From: QHXW01 sp035297145
Lineage (GTDB): Bacteria; Acidobacteriota; Terriglobia; Bryobacterales; Bryobacteraceae
Assembly: GCA_035297145.1 (NCBI GenBank)
Contig: DATGZN010000009.1
Span: 1-53,574, forward strand
DNA: 53,574 nt
Direction: 5' to 3'
Made by a program: the position numbers and the translations under genes. The notes beneath the pieces are model-generated. The model worked only from the letters and a program-made list of their open reading frames with translations, did no database searches and had not been told where the DNA came from. Shown here in pieces: positions 1 through 9,490 of this stretch (positions within the stretch are counted from its first letter, which is position 1; each line of letters starts with the position of its first letter).

Positions 1-240
1 GATGCCGTGGAAATAACGCTGCTCGGCGTTGGGGAGCGATACTTCGATGCACGCCTTCTGCCCCAGCAGCTTGTCGAAAGCGACGGTCGCGGTGTTTTCC
101 GCGAGGAGGTCGAGGTGGAACTGAAACAGGCTGGAGAGAGCCTCCTGGCCGGAAAAGCTCTCCAGCAGCAGGGAGTTTTCATCCAGCGGCGTATGGATCT
201 TGATGAACCGTTGTTCTTGTGTGAAAGGCGTTGTCGCCAC
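1..240 (-). CDS. vgrG: T6SS spike protein VgrG (TssI), N-terminal fragment
   Basis: Only the first 80 codons are inside the window; the gene runs off the left edge. The minus-strand product begins VATTPFTQEQRFIKIHTP and continues with an LLLESFSGQEALSSLFQF segment and LLGQKACIEV, which is the typical VgrG/TssI gp27-like N-terminus. VgrG trimers cap the Hcp tube and carry effectors. I chose the GTG at 240-238 because AGGAGG lies 5 nt upstream (246-251). It is the last gene of the T6SS cluster seen here, 68 nt after clpV. Effector-bearing C-terminal extensions cannot be judged. Confidence 0.9.
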   Translation of the reverse strand, partial: MATTPFTQEQRFIKIHTPLDENSLLLESFSGQEALSSLFQFHLDLLAENTATVAFDKLLGQKACIEVSLPNAEQRYFHGI

Positions 241-289
241 CGTTGCCTCCTGTTCGCGAGTTCAGCCCGCGCTCTGAGGACCACCCCAG

Positions 290-304
290 GCCGGCGGAAC
301 CGGC
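290..304 (-). promoter_or_regulatory. Small hairpin between clpV and vgrG
   Basis: GCCGG and CCGGC arms of 5 bp flank a 5-nt loop just after the clpV stop codon. No run of U follows on the minus strand, so it is not a convincing intrinsic terminator. It could be an mRNA processing or stability element between clpV and vgrG. Seen directly; function unknown. Confidence 0.25.
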
Positions 305-308
305 TTGC

Positions 309-2990
309 TCAGTTGTACGCGAACGCGCCGTCGGGTCCGGTACTGACGTGAATGGCGCTCAGCCTCTGGCGTTCCGCCAGTCCGCCCAAGATCCGCCGGG
401 AGATTTCCGGCAAGAGCGTGTTGGTGAGAATATTGTCCACGTTGCGCGCTCCGCTTTCGACTTCGGTGCAGCGCCGTGCCACTTCTTCCACGAGCGGGTC
501 GTCGTAGGTCAACTGAATTCTGTGATTCTCGAATAGCCGGCGCTGAATCTTGCCGAGCTTGAGCGTGATGATTTTCTTGAGGGCCTCGTCGCGCACCGGG
601 AAATAAGGAATCACCACGAGGCGGCCCAAAAAAGCTGGTTTGAAGATCTTGTTCAGTTCCGGCTTGAGGGCTTTGACCAAACCATCCGCACTGGGCATGG
701 TTTCGGGGTCGGCGGTCAGCTTCATGAGCGTATCGGTGCCGGCGTTCGAGGTGAGGATGATGATGTTGTTCTTGAAATCGATCTCACGGCCTTCGCCGTC
801 CTCCATCATGCCTTTGTCGAAGACCTGGAAGAACAGCTCCAGCACATCGGGATGGGCCTTCTCGACTTCATCGAGCAGGACCACCGAGTATGGCCGGCGC
901 CGCACGGCTTCGGTGAGCACGCCGCCTTCGCCGTAGCCGACGTATCCGGGGGGCGAACCTTTGAGAGTAGAGACGGTATGCGCTTCCTGGAACTCGGACA
1001 TATTGATGGTGATCATATTGCGCTCACCGCCGTAGAGCAGATCAGAGAGTGCAAGCGCGGTTTCGGTCTTGCCGACGCCGCTTGGCCCCACCAGCAGGAA
1101 GACGCCGACGGGCTTGTTGGGATCCTCGAGGCTGGCGCGCGCCGTGCGGATACGCTCGGCGATAGCGGCGAGCGCATGCGATTGGCCGATGACGCGCTGC
1201 CCGAGGGTCTGATCGAGCGTGAGCACGGACTGTACTTCATCCTTCAGCATTTTGCCCACGGGAATGCCGGTCCACGCGGAAATGACGTCGCCCACGATCT
1301 GCGCGTCCACACACACGCGAATGAGCGGAGTTTCGCCCTGAACCCGTTCGAGGTCGGCGTTCAGCTTGGCGTGTTCCGCGCGCAGCGGCTCGGGATCGAA
1401 CGCCGTTTGCACTGCCGTTGCCTGGCCGTCTCCGGAAACCGCCTGGGCGGACGCTCCAGTGCCTTCGAGTTTCGACCGCACCTCGCGGATACTCGACACG
1501 AGGTCGCGTTCCTTTTCCCAGCGCTCGCGCATGGCGGCAAGCCGGCCTTCGGTTTCGGTCCGCTGATTGGAAATCTCCGCGAGGCGCTCCTGATGATCGG
1601 CTCCCAAGGCGGTTTCGCGTTCGAGAACACGCGTTTGCACGGCGAGGTCGTCAAGAGTGCGAGTGGCGTCCTCAATTGCGGGCGGAATGGAGTTCTGGCC
1701 CAGAGCCAGGCGCGCGCAGGCGGTATCGAGCACACTGACGGCCTTATCGGGAAGCTGGCGATCCGGCAAATAGCGATGCGAAAGTTTCACCGCGGCGGCC
1801 AGGCCCTCATCGAGAATGCGGACGTTGTGATGCTTCTCGAGCATGGGCACCAGACCACGCAGCATGACGCGGCACTTTTCCTCGGTCGGCTCCTCCACCT
1901 TGACCACCTGGAAACGGCGTGCCAGGGCGGCGTCCTTCTCGAAGTACTTTTTGTATTCGGACCATGTGGTGGCGGCAATGGTGCGCAACTCACCGCGCGC
2001 CAAGGCGGGTTTCAGGAGGTTGGCGGCATCGTTCTGGCCCGCCTGTCCACCGGCGCCGATCATGGTGTGGGCTTCATCGATGAACAGAATGATGGGAGTC
2101 GGGGAAGACTTCACTTCCTCGATTAATCCTTTGAGCCGGTTCTCGAACTCGCCCTTGACCCCCGCTCCGGCCTGCAACAGCGCGAGATCGAGCGTGCGCA
2201 GCGTGACGTTCTGTAGCACGGGTGGTACGTCGCCTTGAGCGATGCGTACGGCGAACCCCTCGACCACCGCGGTTTTGCCGACGCCGGCTTCTCCAGTCAT
2301 GATCGGATTGTTTTGCCGGCGGCGGGTCAGGATGTCCACCACTTGGCGGATTTCGAAGTCGCGGCCCAGCACCGGATCGATCTTGCCGGCCTTCGCGCGC
2401 TCGGTGAGATTGATGGTGTATTGATCGAGATTGGGCGTCTTACCACCCCCGGCGCGAGGTTGTCCCGCCCCGGCTGTCGCGGCGCCGGGTTCTTCGGCGG
2501 CGGCAGTGATGGCGTCCTCGTGCGAGCCCGCGACGATCTGCACCAAGTTCTGGCGCAAAGCGTCAGGTTGAATCTTTTGCAGCTCCTTGCTGACGTCGCG
2601 GACAATGCGGATGAGATCGTCGTTCGAGTAGAGCGCCAGAATGGTGAAGGCCGAGCGGATTTGGCCGGCGCCGTAGTCCACTGAACCGAGCAGCCACGCC
2701 TCGGTCAGCATGTGGACCAGCATCTGGCTGAGCACGGGACCGCGGCCGTTGCCGGTCTTCATGCGGTCGAGGCTGCGCGTCAGCTCCGTGGCCAGGCGCG
2801 ACTTATCCACGCCGAAATGTTTCAGGATGTGCTGGAGATCGCTATCGGTCTCATCGAGCAGCTTCACCAGGTAGTGCTCGATTTCCACCTCATAGTGAGT
2901 GCGCGAAGCGCACAGCCCCACGGCAGCTTCCAGCACATCGCGGGTGGTCTGATTGACTTTTCCGAAAAAGAATTTCCAGTTTTGCAGCAT
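309..2990 (-). CDS. clpV: T6SS sheath-disassembly AAA+ ATPase ClpV (TssH)
   Basis: Protein of 893 aa, normal for ClpV/TssH. It has a Clp N-terminal domain (about 1-160). The first AAA+ module has Walker A GEAGVGKT (233-240) and Walker B ILFIDEAH (301-308). A coiled-coil M domain follows (about 410-550). The second AAA+ module has Walker A GPSGVGKT (635-642) and a Walker B LLDEVEKAH. The family unfolds contracted TssB/TssC sheath in the cytoplasm so that subunits can be reused. Both nucleotide sites look intact. It follows tssG by 9 nt in the same orientation, and its position among tss genes separates it from housekeeping ClpB. Confidence 0.95.
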   Translation of the reverse strand: MLQNWKFFFGKVNQTTRDVLEAAVGLCASRTHYEVEIEHYLVKLLDETDSDLQHILKHFGVDKSRLATELTRSLDRMKTGNGRGPVLSQMLVHMLTEAWLLGSVDYGAGQIRSAFTILALYSNDDLIRIVRDVSKELQKIQPDALRQNLVQIVAGSHEDAITAAAEEPGAATAGAGQPRAGGGKTPNLDQYTINLTERAKAGKIDPVLGRDFEIRQVVDILTRRRQNNPIMTGEAGVGKTAVVEGFAVRIAQGDVPPVLQNVTLRTLDLALLQAGAGVKGEFENRLKGLIEEVKSSPTPIILFIDEAHTMIGAGGQAGQNDAANLLKPALARGELRTIAATTWSEYKKYFEKDAALARRFQVVKVEEPTEEKCRVMLRGLVPMLEKHHNVRILDEGLAAAVKLSHRYLPDRQLPDKAVSVLDTACARLALGQNSIPPAIEDATRTLDDLAVQTRVLERETALGADHQERLAEISNQRTETEGRLAAMRERWEKERDLVSSIREVRSKLEGTGASAQAVSGDGQATAVQTAFDPEPLRAEHAKLNADLERVQGETPLIRVCVDAQIVGDVISAWTGIPVGKMLKDEVQSVLTLDQTLGQRVIGQSHALAAIAERIRTARASLEDPNKPVGVFLLVGPSGVGKTETALALSDLLYGGERNMITINMSEFQEAHTVSTLKGSPPGYVGYGEGGVLTEAVRRRPYSVVLLDEVEKAHPDVLELFFQVFDKGMMEDGEGREIDFKNNIIILTSNAGTDTLMKLTADPETMPSADGLVKALKPELNKIFKPAFLGRLVVIPYFPVRDEALKKIITLKLGKIQRRLFENHRIQLTYDDPLVEEVARRCTEVESGARNVDNILTNTLLPEISRRILGGLAERQRLSAIHVSTGPDGAFAYN

Positions 2991-2999
2991 ATAGAGTCC

Positions 3000-4088
3000 T
3001 CAAGAAACTTGTAAGACGGTATCGCCCGGGTCGCGCCGGAAGGGGGCGGATTTCATCCAGGTAACCCAGCCAAGCTGTGGGACGGCGCCCTCGTCGGCCC
3101 CCAACTCACAGGGCGGCACCTCGTCCCGCTTCAAAATCAACTGCACCTCAAAATCAAATTCGGTTTCGGCGAAGAAGCCGAGCAGCCCCAACAACGGCCG
3201 GTACGCCGTGCCGTTGGGCAGAAAGTCCAGATATTGGGCCAAAGTCAAAGGCCCCAACTGCACCCGCACACTGGACTGCTGATCCCAGATCTCATCGCCC
3301 ACCACCGCTCCGAGGCCCACTTGTTCCGACGGACTCAGCTGATCTTCGAAGCAGCATTGTGTATCCCGATCGAGCTTGAACCAGCCGCCGGCAAATTGTT
3401 CGATTTCGACGGGAACATCGAAATAATCCTGCAGCACCTGGCGTAAGGCGATGGCGGAGCGCGGCTGCTGCGCCAGCAGTCCCGCATAGTAGATCAGCGA
3501 GTCATCGGTCACGGCCTGGCGGTTTTGCAGACCCTCGGTGCCAAGTCCGATGAGGTCCAGCAGGTGATGCGAGAAGCGATCGCGTTCGCCTCTCTCGTAC
3601 GCAACCATGAACCTGTATTTCTGCCAGGCTTGGAAGAATAGCGAGATGATCCGGTGATTGAAAATGTCGAAGAAGTCTCGGATGGCGTGGTCTTTGGCGC
3701 GGCCACGGCTGATGACGAGCTCGGTATAGTATTGCGGCAGAACCCCCAGCGGTCCGGTCAGACCCATGAAGTTCACGCACATCCGGGCGGGCCGATTCTC
3801 CACCCGTGTGAGGGAATAGAGTTGGCTCGGGGGAAACGAAGTGATCGAATGCGCGCCAAAATGCACCACTTCGCGCGACGGGTTCACAAACAAGCCCACC
3901 GGCTGGCGTTCGGGCATCAGGCGCTCCAAGAGGCGGACCGCCTGGAAGAAATCAAAGCAGTAAGGCTCGCGCTCCAGCGCGTTCCAGATCTCCGGAGTCG
4001 CGCGGCCGGCGGCTGTCGTGGCATCCGGCTGGGCGCCGGTAGATTCCCCGATTACATCAAGATCTTGTGTCCCGCTCTCGGCGGCCAC
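3000..4088 (-). CDS. tssG: T6SS baseplate protein TssG (ImpH/VasB)
   Basis: Protein of 362 aa matching the TssG/ImpH/VasB family. The diagnostic region is YCFDFFQAVRLLER (about 43-56), followed by a proline-rich FPPSQLYSL segment and GLTGPLGVLPQYYTEL (about 109-124). TssG forms the baseplate wedge with TssF, TssE and TssK. Its first 37 nt overlap the 3' end of tssF, so the two are probably translationally coupled. The first 30 residues are low-complexity and may be extended by an early start choice. Confidence 0.93.
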   Translation of the reverse strand: MAAESGTQDLDVIGESTGAQPDATTAAGRATPEIWNALEREPYCFDFFQAVRLLERLMPERQPVGLFVNPSREVVHFGAHSITSFPPSQLYSLTRVENRPARMCVNFMGLTGPLGVLPQYYTELVISRGRAKDHAIRDFFDIFNHRIISLFFQAWQKYRFMVAYERGERDRFSHHLLDLIGLGTEGLQNRQAVTDDSLIYYAGLLAQQPRSAIALRQVLQDYFDVPVEIEQFAGGWFKLDRDTQCCFEDQLSPSEQVGLGAVVGDEIWDQQSSVRVQLGPLTLAQYLDFLPNGTAYRPLLGLLGFFAETEFDFEVQLILKRDEVPPCELGADEGAVPQLGWVTWMKSAPFRRDPGDTVLQVS

Positions 4089-5890
4089 TGCTCTAAGTCC
4101 TCCCTTCTCTGGCCCGTGCGGACAACCAGCTGGCTGAAGCTGTTCAACGAAACGTACAGCGCCAGGAAACGCTCCAGGACGCTGGCAAACAGGTAGACGC
4201 CGCCACCAACGAACTGGTCTTCATCCAGCTCCAGCCGGACGCGTGTGCCCCGCGCAAAACTGATGCCGTACTCGGAAATGACGCGCGCGAAATGCCGCTC
4301 GCTATCCAGCTTCGTGATCCCCTCAATCTGCTTCTGAATATATGCCGACTCCGTGAAGTTGTAGAGGCGCAGGATGTGCTGCAATGACTGCCGACCGTCC
4401 TCGACGAGCGACAGATAATTCAGCGAAAGATGTGAGATCAGACGCCATAGCGCGTTGCGCCCGGTGGGCGGGCGGATGGTGCCAGCCGGCTTCTTGAGCA
4501 TCACAATGCGTTTGATCGGCGCGGCGCCTTCGAGGTCCAGGTCTCCCTTCTCATTGCCGAACGGGAGCCGCGACGGCAGGTCGCCATTGGTGCAAGTGAG
4601 GCGCACGGTGACCGTGTCGACGTTGGGCCGGATGGGCTTGCCGGACATGTCCACTAAGGAAAGGTAGACGTCGATGGCTTCCGAGTTGCGGCGCGTGGAG
4701 GGCCGGCGCGAACTGTGCCAGAACGTTTGTTTCTTGTCCCGCATGGTGGAGTGCCGGTAGGAGTAGAAGGGCTCGAACTTAATGGAGTCGTGCGAAGCCG
4801 GATCGAGGCTCACCACTTCATCCACCGAGAAGACCTCCATGGCGTCCTGGCGGGACACGTCGGGCACGATGGGATATTCGAAAACCGTGTGGCTCAGCAG
4901 AATCGGCTCCGCGGTTTGGGGAAACAGGTTGACGATGGGCGTGCAGTTCAGCTTTACCGTTTTATCCGACACGCCGGTTTCGAGCTGCTGCTGGCGCTCG
5001 GCGCGCTCAAACCGGGAAATCAGAATGAGGACCTCCGCCCGGTCTTTGAAACCCGCTTGGGCGAGCCGCTCGAGGCTGCAAAGGTCGAAGAAAAAAAACT
5101 TGTCGGGGAAAGCGAAGTACTCCTGCAACAGCCGGTAACCGAGGAAGGAACGCAGCGGGTAGGGGAGCGTGCCTTCGTTGTCCGCGAAACCAACGGGGCG
5201 CAATTGGTCCGGCTCGAGCCAGATCGGCTTCACGCGCGAGCCGCTCGCGGGATCGCGAATCACGATCTGGGTGCATTTTCCGCTCAGCAACTCATACAGC
5301 GTATGGACCAGCGCGCCTTCTCCGTTCAAATGCAAGCGCAGCGAGCGCAGATCCAACTTGTCGAACGTCACATCCTGAAAGCAGCGGATTTCGAAACGCA
5401 GCGCGGCCGCGGCATCGGACTTGAGGGGCGGTTGAAAGCGGTCGGGCGTACGCCATTGCGGATCCACCAGCCGCAGTGGCCAGAGCGTGGTGTCGTAACA
5501 GGTGCGGTACTTGCAAGGGACGCCGTTTACCGGAGGCGAATAGAGGACCGACCCCTTGGGAATTCCCAGGCCCGTGCTCAGATTGCCCTGGGCCGGATCG
5601 AGATCGAACTCCACGGTGCACATGGAGGGGATGGGCCGCAGGTAATGCGGATAGAGCACGGTCAGCAGCGCTTCCGTGATCTCCGGAAACTCGTCGTCAA
5701 TCTTAAGATGAACACGCGCCGCCAGAAACGCGAACGCTTCCAACAGGCGCTCGACATGAGGGTCTTTGCTCTCATTAGGCTCGAGGATCAGCCGTCCGGC
5801 GATTTTCGGGTATTTTTCCGCGAACTCTGCCCCCATCTCATGCAGGAACGTCAGCTCGCGCTCGTAGTAGAGCAGCAAATCATCCCGCAC
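4052..5890 (-). CDS. tssF: T6SS baseplate protein TssF (ImpG/VasA)
   Basis: Protein of 612 aa, the usual TssF length. The N-terminus MRDDLLLYYERELTFLHEMG followed by AEFAEKYPKIAGRL is characteristic of the ImpG/VasA family. The C-terminus carries the family's FARGTRVRLELDEDQF-like stretch and an ending with VLERFLALYVSLNSFSQL. TssF is a wedge component that docks the spike and sheath on the baseplate. It overlaps tssE upstream by 11 nt and tssG downstream by 37 nt, as expected for subunits made in fixed ratio. Confidence 0.95.
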   Translation of the reverse strand: MRDDLLLYYERELTFLHEMGAEFAEKYPKIAGRLILEPNESKDPHVERLLEAFAFLAARVHLKIDDEFPEITEALLTVLYPHYLRPIPSMCTVEFDLDPAQGNLSTGLGIPKGSVLYSPPVNGVPCKYRTCYDTTLWPLRLVDPQWRTPDRFQPPLKSDAAAALRFEIRCFQDVTFDKLDLRSLRLHLNGEGALVHTLYELLSGKCTQIVIRDPASGSRVKPIWLEPDQLRPVGFADNEGTLPYPLRSFLGYRLLQEYFAFPDKFFFFDLCSLERLAQAGFKDRAEVLILISRFERAERQQQLETGVSDKTVKLNCTPIVNLFPQTAEPILLSHTVFEYPIVPDVSRQDAMEVFSVDEVVSLDPASHDSIKFEPFYSYRHSTMRDKKQTFWHSSRRPSTRRNSEAIDVYLSLVDMSGKPIRPNVDTVTVRLTCTNGDLPSRLPFGNEKGDLDLEGAAPIKRIVMLKKPAGTIRPPTGRNALWRLISHLSLNYLSLVEDGRQSLQHILRLYNFTESAYIQKQIEGITKLDSERHFARVISEYGISFARGTRVRLELDEDQFVGGGVYLFASVLERFLALYVSLNSFSQLVVRTGQRREDLEQWPPRAGHKILM

Positions 5891-6380
5891 TTTGCTCTCC
5901 CTTCACCTGGTACTCGCCACTGCTGAGCTCGAGGACAGTATCAAACGAAATGAGCTCGGGAGCCGGATCCATCAGCAGCAAAGCTTCAATCTGGAAGCGA
6001 AGCTGGCGGCCGTTGTTGGAACCGGAATCGATGAGATTCACTTTGACGCCGCTCAAACGCGGCTCGAAGGTGGAGACGGTGTTCTCCAGCATGCGCAGGA
6101 GGCGGTTGCGGTCACGAATGGAATGGCCGCTGAGGTTACTGACATCCGGCAACCCGTAGCCGTAGAGCGAGCCTTCGAGTCCCGGAAACGCTTCGGGAAC
6201 GCCGCCAGGGATCTGGCGGGTGTTGAGCAGCCACTCGAGATCGCGGCGCAACGCGGCCTTGAGCTGCCGAACCGATTGCGCCCGCGACGGCAGTGGTTCC
6301 GCTCGTACGCCGGGTTCGAGATCTATGAGCCGCTCGATCACCGACTGCGTGACGGTTTCGTCTGTTTCCCGCCGCGCCAT
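5880..6380 (-). CDS. tssE: T6SS baseplate protein TssE (gp25-like)
   Basis: Protein of 166 aa in the gp25-like/TssE family. It has SVIERLIDLEPG near the N-terminus and the conserved DLEWLLNTR motif (about 47-55), which in phage gp25 contacts the first sheath ring. The C-terminal half carries the family's ENTVSTFEPRLSGVKV pattern. It probably nucleates TssB/C sheath assembly on the baseplate. It lies 3 nt after tssA and overlaps tssF. Confidence 0.92.
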   Translation of the reverse strand: MARRETDETVTQSVIERLIDLEPGVRAEPLPSRAQSVRQLKAALRRDLEWLLNTRQIPGGVPEAFPGLEGSLYGYGLPDVSNLSGHSIRDRNRLLRMLENTVSTFEPRLSGVKVNLIDSGSNNGRQLRFQIEALLLMDPAPELISFDTVLELSSGEYQVKGEQSAG

Positions 6381-6383
6381 GAT

Positions 6384-8201
6384 TTATTTCGCGCACGCCA
6401 GCGCCTGCACGGGGTCGAGACGGCAGATGCGGGCGTATAGCTTGCGCTTGATCTCGGGATCGCCATCCAACTGGTTCATGCAACGGAACAGCAAGGCCAG
6501 AGGATGCGCCAAGATCTCTGATGCCTCCCATTCCTCCAGTTTGCGCTGTTCGATTTCGTCGGCCATTTCGTACAGGATGGGATACGCGATGGCTTCATGG
6601 CCGGTGGACATGCAGATCTGGGCCAGTTGAATCTTACGCTGAAAGCGCGCCCGGCCGGAACGCTCGTGTGCGATTTCGCGGCTTAGCACCTCGACTGCCA
6701 ACTGCACATCACCCGAACGCGCCGCATCCATGGCCACTTGGAAGGCATCGGGCGGAGCCGATTCTCCCCCCGCGCCGTTCGATTCCGCTTTCGGCGGTTC
6801 CATAGCGCCAAGTCCGCTGAAAGGGTCCGCCGCCTGTGGCGGGGCGACAACGTCTTTTAGCCACGCCTGGGTTTCCGGGTTAGCCGTAGGCGTATCGTCG
6901 GCCAGCGTCCACTGAGGCAATTGCGGCAGGTCGGCCAGCAACGAGCGCATCTCGGAGCGGATGGCGTTGGCGATCACCGGCTGACCGTACTCCTCCAGGG
7001 CCTTCACGGCGTACCGTTGCAGATCGAGCCAGGCTCTTGCGCAGGGCAGAGCCATGGCGTTTTCGGCGGCCTCGATCAAGTCCGCCCAGTTGCCCTCAAC
7101 GGCCAAACGCTTGAGTTCCTGCCGAACCTGGGTCGCCGGCGGCGCGAGCAGTTCGAGGCTCGGCGAATCGCCTCCCAAGCGCAATTCGCCCCAGCGCAAT
7201 CCGCGCAGCATGAGATAGGGCGCCGGGCTATAAGGATCTTCTCGCCGTAGATACTTCGCCACTACCGCTACGCGCGAAACCGCATCGTCTTTGTCGGCTG
7301 GTTCGGCGCTGACGGTTTTGTGCGGCCGTGCCGGAGCGCTTTCGGCGCCGGCTTCCTCGACGGCGCCTTCCTCAGCGGCGGTTTCCACCGCAGGCTCTTC
7401 GTCCGGTTCCAGCTCGCGCTTTTTCTGCAGCAGGCTGTTGACGGTGGAACGGACTTCTTCCAGCGCGCCGCGCAATCCGCTGAATCCCGGCTTTACCTCG
7501 CCGAATTTCGGCTCGCAGGCCGCGTCCAGGGCCTCGATGGCCTCCAGACACTCGTCCAAGCTCTGTTTGCTCTCGACATAAAAGGCCTTCGGTGTGGCAT
7601 TGAAGGCGGAGTCAAAATCTTCCCCGGTTACCTTGCCTTCCGCAATAGCCTGGGCGCGCGCCTCGGCCTTCTCGGTGGTTGCCGCGGCGTCGGCTTCAAA
7701 GCCCACGGCGCGCGATTGCTTAAACTGGAACCAGTCCAGTCCACTGCGCGTGATCCCCACCTGGTAGACGGCTTGATCGAGCCTTCGCCCATATGGGCCT
7801 GATCCGGACTTTGAACCCAGCCAATCCAGCGGCGCCGCGCGCATCTCCACATCGCCGTCTTCGATTTCCGGATGCAGAGTTTCCCAGAAGTTCTCGACTA
7901 GGCCTTGGATAGTTTTCAGGCCCGCGAGTAGCCCGGGGAAACCTTCGCTGCGCAGCGCGGCTTCCGTGAGCCAGGCCGCCAACTGAAGGTCTTTGCTCTT
8001 GGTAGCCAGCGCTTCGCCTGCCAGTTTGATGACCTGCTTCCAATCCGCGACCTTGCGCTCGTACGCCCACTCGCCCTGGGGCGCGTCGTCTTCTTCGCGC
8101 CGCGCTTCCTTGATCTTGTCGTAAATCGGGGCGTAACGAAGACTTACGCCACTCGGATTGTTACCCGAGATGGGGTTGAGCAGATCGTCGCGCAGGGGCA
8201 T
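6384..8201 (-). CDS. tssA: T6SS assembly-cap protein TssA (ImpA N-terminal domain)
   Basis: Protein of 605 aa. Residues about 5-130 form an ImpA N-terminal domain: NPISGNNPSGVSLRY, YDKIKEARREEDD and EWAYERKVADWKQV are typical. A Glu/Ala-rich, probably disordered linker lies near 265-300, and a helical C-terminal region with VasJ-like features ends the protein. TssA proteins organise tail polymerisation and sit at the baseplate or at the distal sheath end. The subclass (long or short TssA) cannot be settled by eye. The gene lies 6 nt downstream of tagJ. Confidence 0.9.
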   Translation of the reverse strand: MPLRDDLLNPISGNNPSGVSLRYAPIYDKIKEARREEDDAPQGEWAYERKVADWKQVIKLAGEALATKSKDLQLAAWLTEAALRSEGFPGLLAGLKTIQGLVENFWETLHPEIEDGDVEMRAAPLDWLGSKSGSGPYGRRLDQAVYQVGITRSGLDWFQFKQSRAVGFEADAAATTEKAEARAQAIAEGKVTGEDFDSAFNATPKAFYVESKQSLDECLEAIEALDAACEPKFGEVKPGFSGLRGALEEVRSTVNSLLQKKRELEPDEEPAVETAAEEGAVEEAGAESAPARPHKTVSAEPADKDDAVSRVAVVAKYLRREDPYSPAPYLMLRGLRWGELRLGGDSPSLELLAPPATQVRQELKRLAVEGNWADLIEAAENAMALPCARAWLDLQRYAVKALEEYGQPVIANAIRSEMRSLLADLPQLPQWTLADDTPTANPETQAWLKDVVAPPQAADPFSGLGAMEPPKAESNGAGGESAPPDAFQVAMDAARSGDVQLAVEVLSREIAHERSGRARFQRKIQLAQICMSTGHEAIAYPILYEMADEIEQRKLEEWEASEILAHPLALLFRCMNQLDGDPEIKRKLYARICRLDPVQALACAK

Positions 8202-8207
8202 GGGAGA

Positions 8208-8927
8208 TTACGGGGCCGCTTGTGCGGCGGCAAACTCCAACTTGCGGATTTCGAGAATGGGGATGTCGTCCTCGTCAACTGAGAACATCTTCTGTCCGAC
8301 GGGAACCACCGTGCCTGTCCCGTCGTCCTGCCAGTCGGTGGCTCGGCCCAGCCGCACCTGGTTGTCAGAATGCCTCCAGGAAAGGGGAGAGAGTGTGGGC
8401 AGCAAAACCTCACCCAACTCCTTGCCCTTGAAGGCCGGCCCCGTGCGCACGATGGCTGGTGTCCATAGCAAGTCGCGCAAACGAGTAGGCGCCTGCAATT
8501 CCACTGAGGCAATGTGGTGCAAGGGAATCCAAAGATAGTCGCCGGCGGCAAAAACTTCGAGCCGTGTATCCAGCCGCGGGTCGGCGTCGCAGAAAAACTC
8601 AAATGGCTTGCCGTTCAACGTGCCGGAGAGTGGTGCGTCGGATCCCGGTTCTTTGATGGGATAGTCTTTCTTTTCGAAAATTGTCTGGCGAATGCGTTCG
8701 GCATGCAGCGCCGCGCGATAAAGCAAAGCGCCCATCTCCGCCGACTGCCCATCCGCCGCAAGCACGTCGAGCTGTTTTTCGGCGCGCTGGTAGTCCCCGG
8801 CGAAACACAACAACTCGAACAAGAAAGTGCGGCGCCTGGCGTCCGCGGGGTTCTCCCGTAACTCAGCGCCAAGCGCCTGCACTGCCTCGTCGAGCTTACC
8901 CGCCTGGAACAGCTCTTGAGCTTTCAT
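8208..8927 (-). CDS. tagJ: T6SS accessory protein TagJ (ImpE family)
   Basis: Protein of 239 aa. The N-terminal half is TPR-like and alanine-rich (MKAQELFQAGKLDEAVQAL, then RRRTFLFELLCFAGDYQRAE), matching the ImpE/TagJ family. The C-terminal half is beta-rich, with FCDADPRLDTRLEVFAAGDY. TagJ binds the N-terminal helix of TssB in systems where it has been studied and modulates ClpV access. Having tagJ next to hcp and tssBC fits that job. It is accessory, not universal, so its presence marks a subset of T6SS clusters. Confidence 0.9.
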   Translation of the reverse strand: MKAQELFQAGKLDEAVQALGAELRENPADARRRTFLFELLCFAGDYQRAEKQLDVLAADGQSAEMGALLYRAALHAERIRQTIFEKKDYPIKEPGSDAPLSGTLNGKPFEFFCDADPRLDTRLEVFAAGDYLWIPLHHIASVELQAPTRLRDLLWTPAIVRTGPAFKGKELGEVLLPTLSPLSWRHSDNQVRLGRATDWQDDGTGTVVPVGQKMFSVDEDDIPILEIRKLEFAAAQAAP

Positions 8928-8954
8928 GTCTAGGGTCGAAATCCAGCCCGCTGC

Positions 8955-9443
8955 CTAAAAGTGTTTGTTCGCCTTCAGGTCGTAACCGGCCTTGACCGAG
9001 CCGCCCAGCGTTCCGTCGGCCTTCTGCTCCTTGTACTCAAACTCAATTTTGGCGAAGTTCAGCGAGATCTGGTCATTAGGAAGCACATCGCTGCTCCCCG
9101 AACCGCCGGTTTGATAAGACGACACCAGAAAATCCGAAAACGAATATTTCACAAATTCCTGCTGTTCCTTACCAGCCTTGCGACACGTCAGAACGGCTTT
9201 TTTGATGTGTTCGCCCGTAGCGCAAGCGAGCAAAAGTTTCGGTGACGCTTTGTTTACGTTCATCACAAAGTGGAAGTCTTGCATCGAGACTTTGCCGGCT
9301 CCGCCTCCGCCGCCCCCACTATGAGTTCCACTTTGTGTTGCGCCGAAAGACCAGGAGTAAAGCTCGATCTCACCCTTGTGCTTCGAGTCCTGGCTCTCTC
9401 CATCAATTCCGTCTATCTTCAGAAAATAGTCTACTGCCGCCAT
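8955..9443 (-). CDS. hcp: T6SS inner-tube protein Hcp (TssD)
   Basis: Protein of 162 aa. It starts AAVDYFLKIDGIDGESQD and has the Hcp core ELYSWSFGATQSG, a glycine-rich loop (about 43-50), then KVSMQDFHFVMNVNKASP and LACATGEHIKKAVLTCRKAG. Hcp hexamers stack into the expelled tube. The upstream region has AAGGAG about 11 nt before the ATG, a strong ribosome binding site suited to this high-copy protein. It sits 47 nt downstream of tssC and 27 nt upstream of tagJ. Confidence 0.95.
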   Translation of the reverse strand: MAAVDYFLKIDGIDGESQDSKHKGEIELYSWSFGATQSGTHSGGGGGGAGKVSMQDFHFVMNVNKASPKLLLACATGEHIKKAVLTCRKAGKEQQEFVKYSFSDFLVSSYQTGGSGSSDVLPNDQISLNFAKIEFEYKEQKADGTLGGSVKAGYDLKANKHF

Positions 9444-9490
9444 ATGGCACCTTCTCCTTTTTCATTACAAAATTTCGACAACCCCAAATT

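Noticed and set aside
852..2126. Long open frame (424 codons) on the plus strand inside clpV
   Set aside because: Antisense shadow of a clear ATPase gene in high-GC DNA; the translation has no fold-like features.
4715..5926. 403-codon plus-strand frame opposite tssF
   Set aside because: Antisense to a well-supported T6SS gene; composition rich in Arg/Glu/Gln typical of shadow frames.
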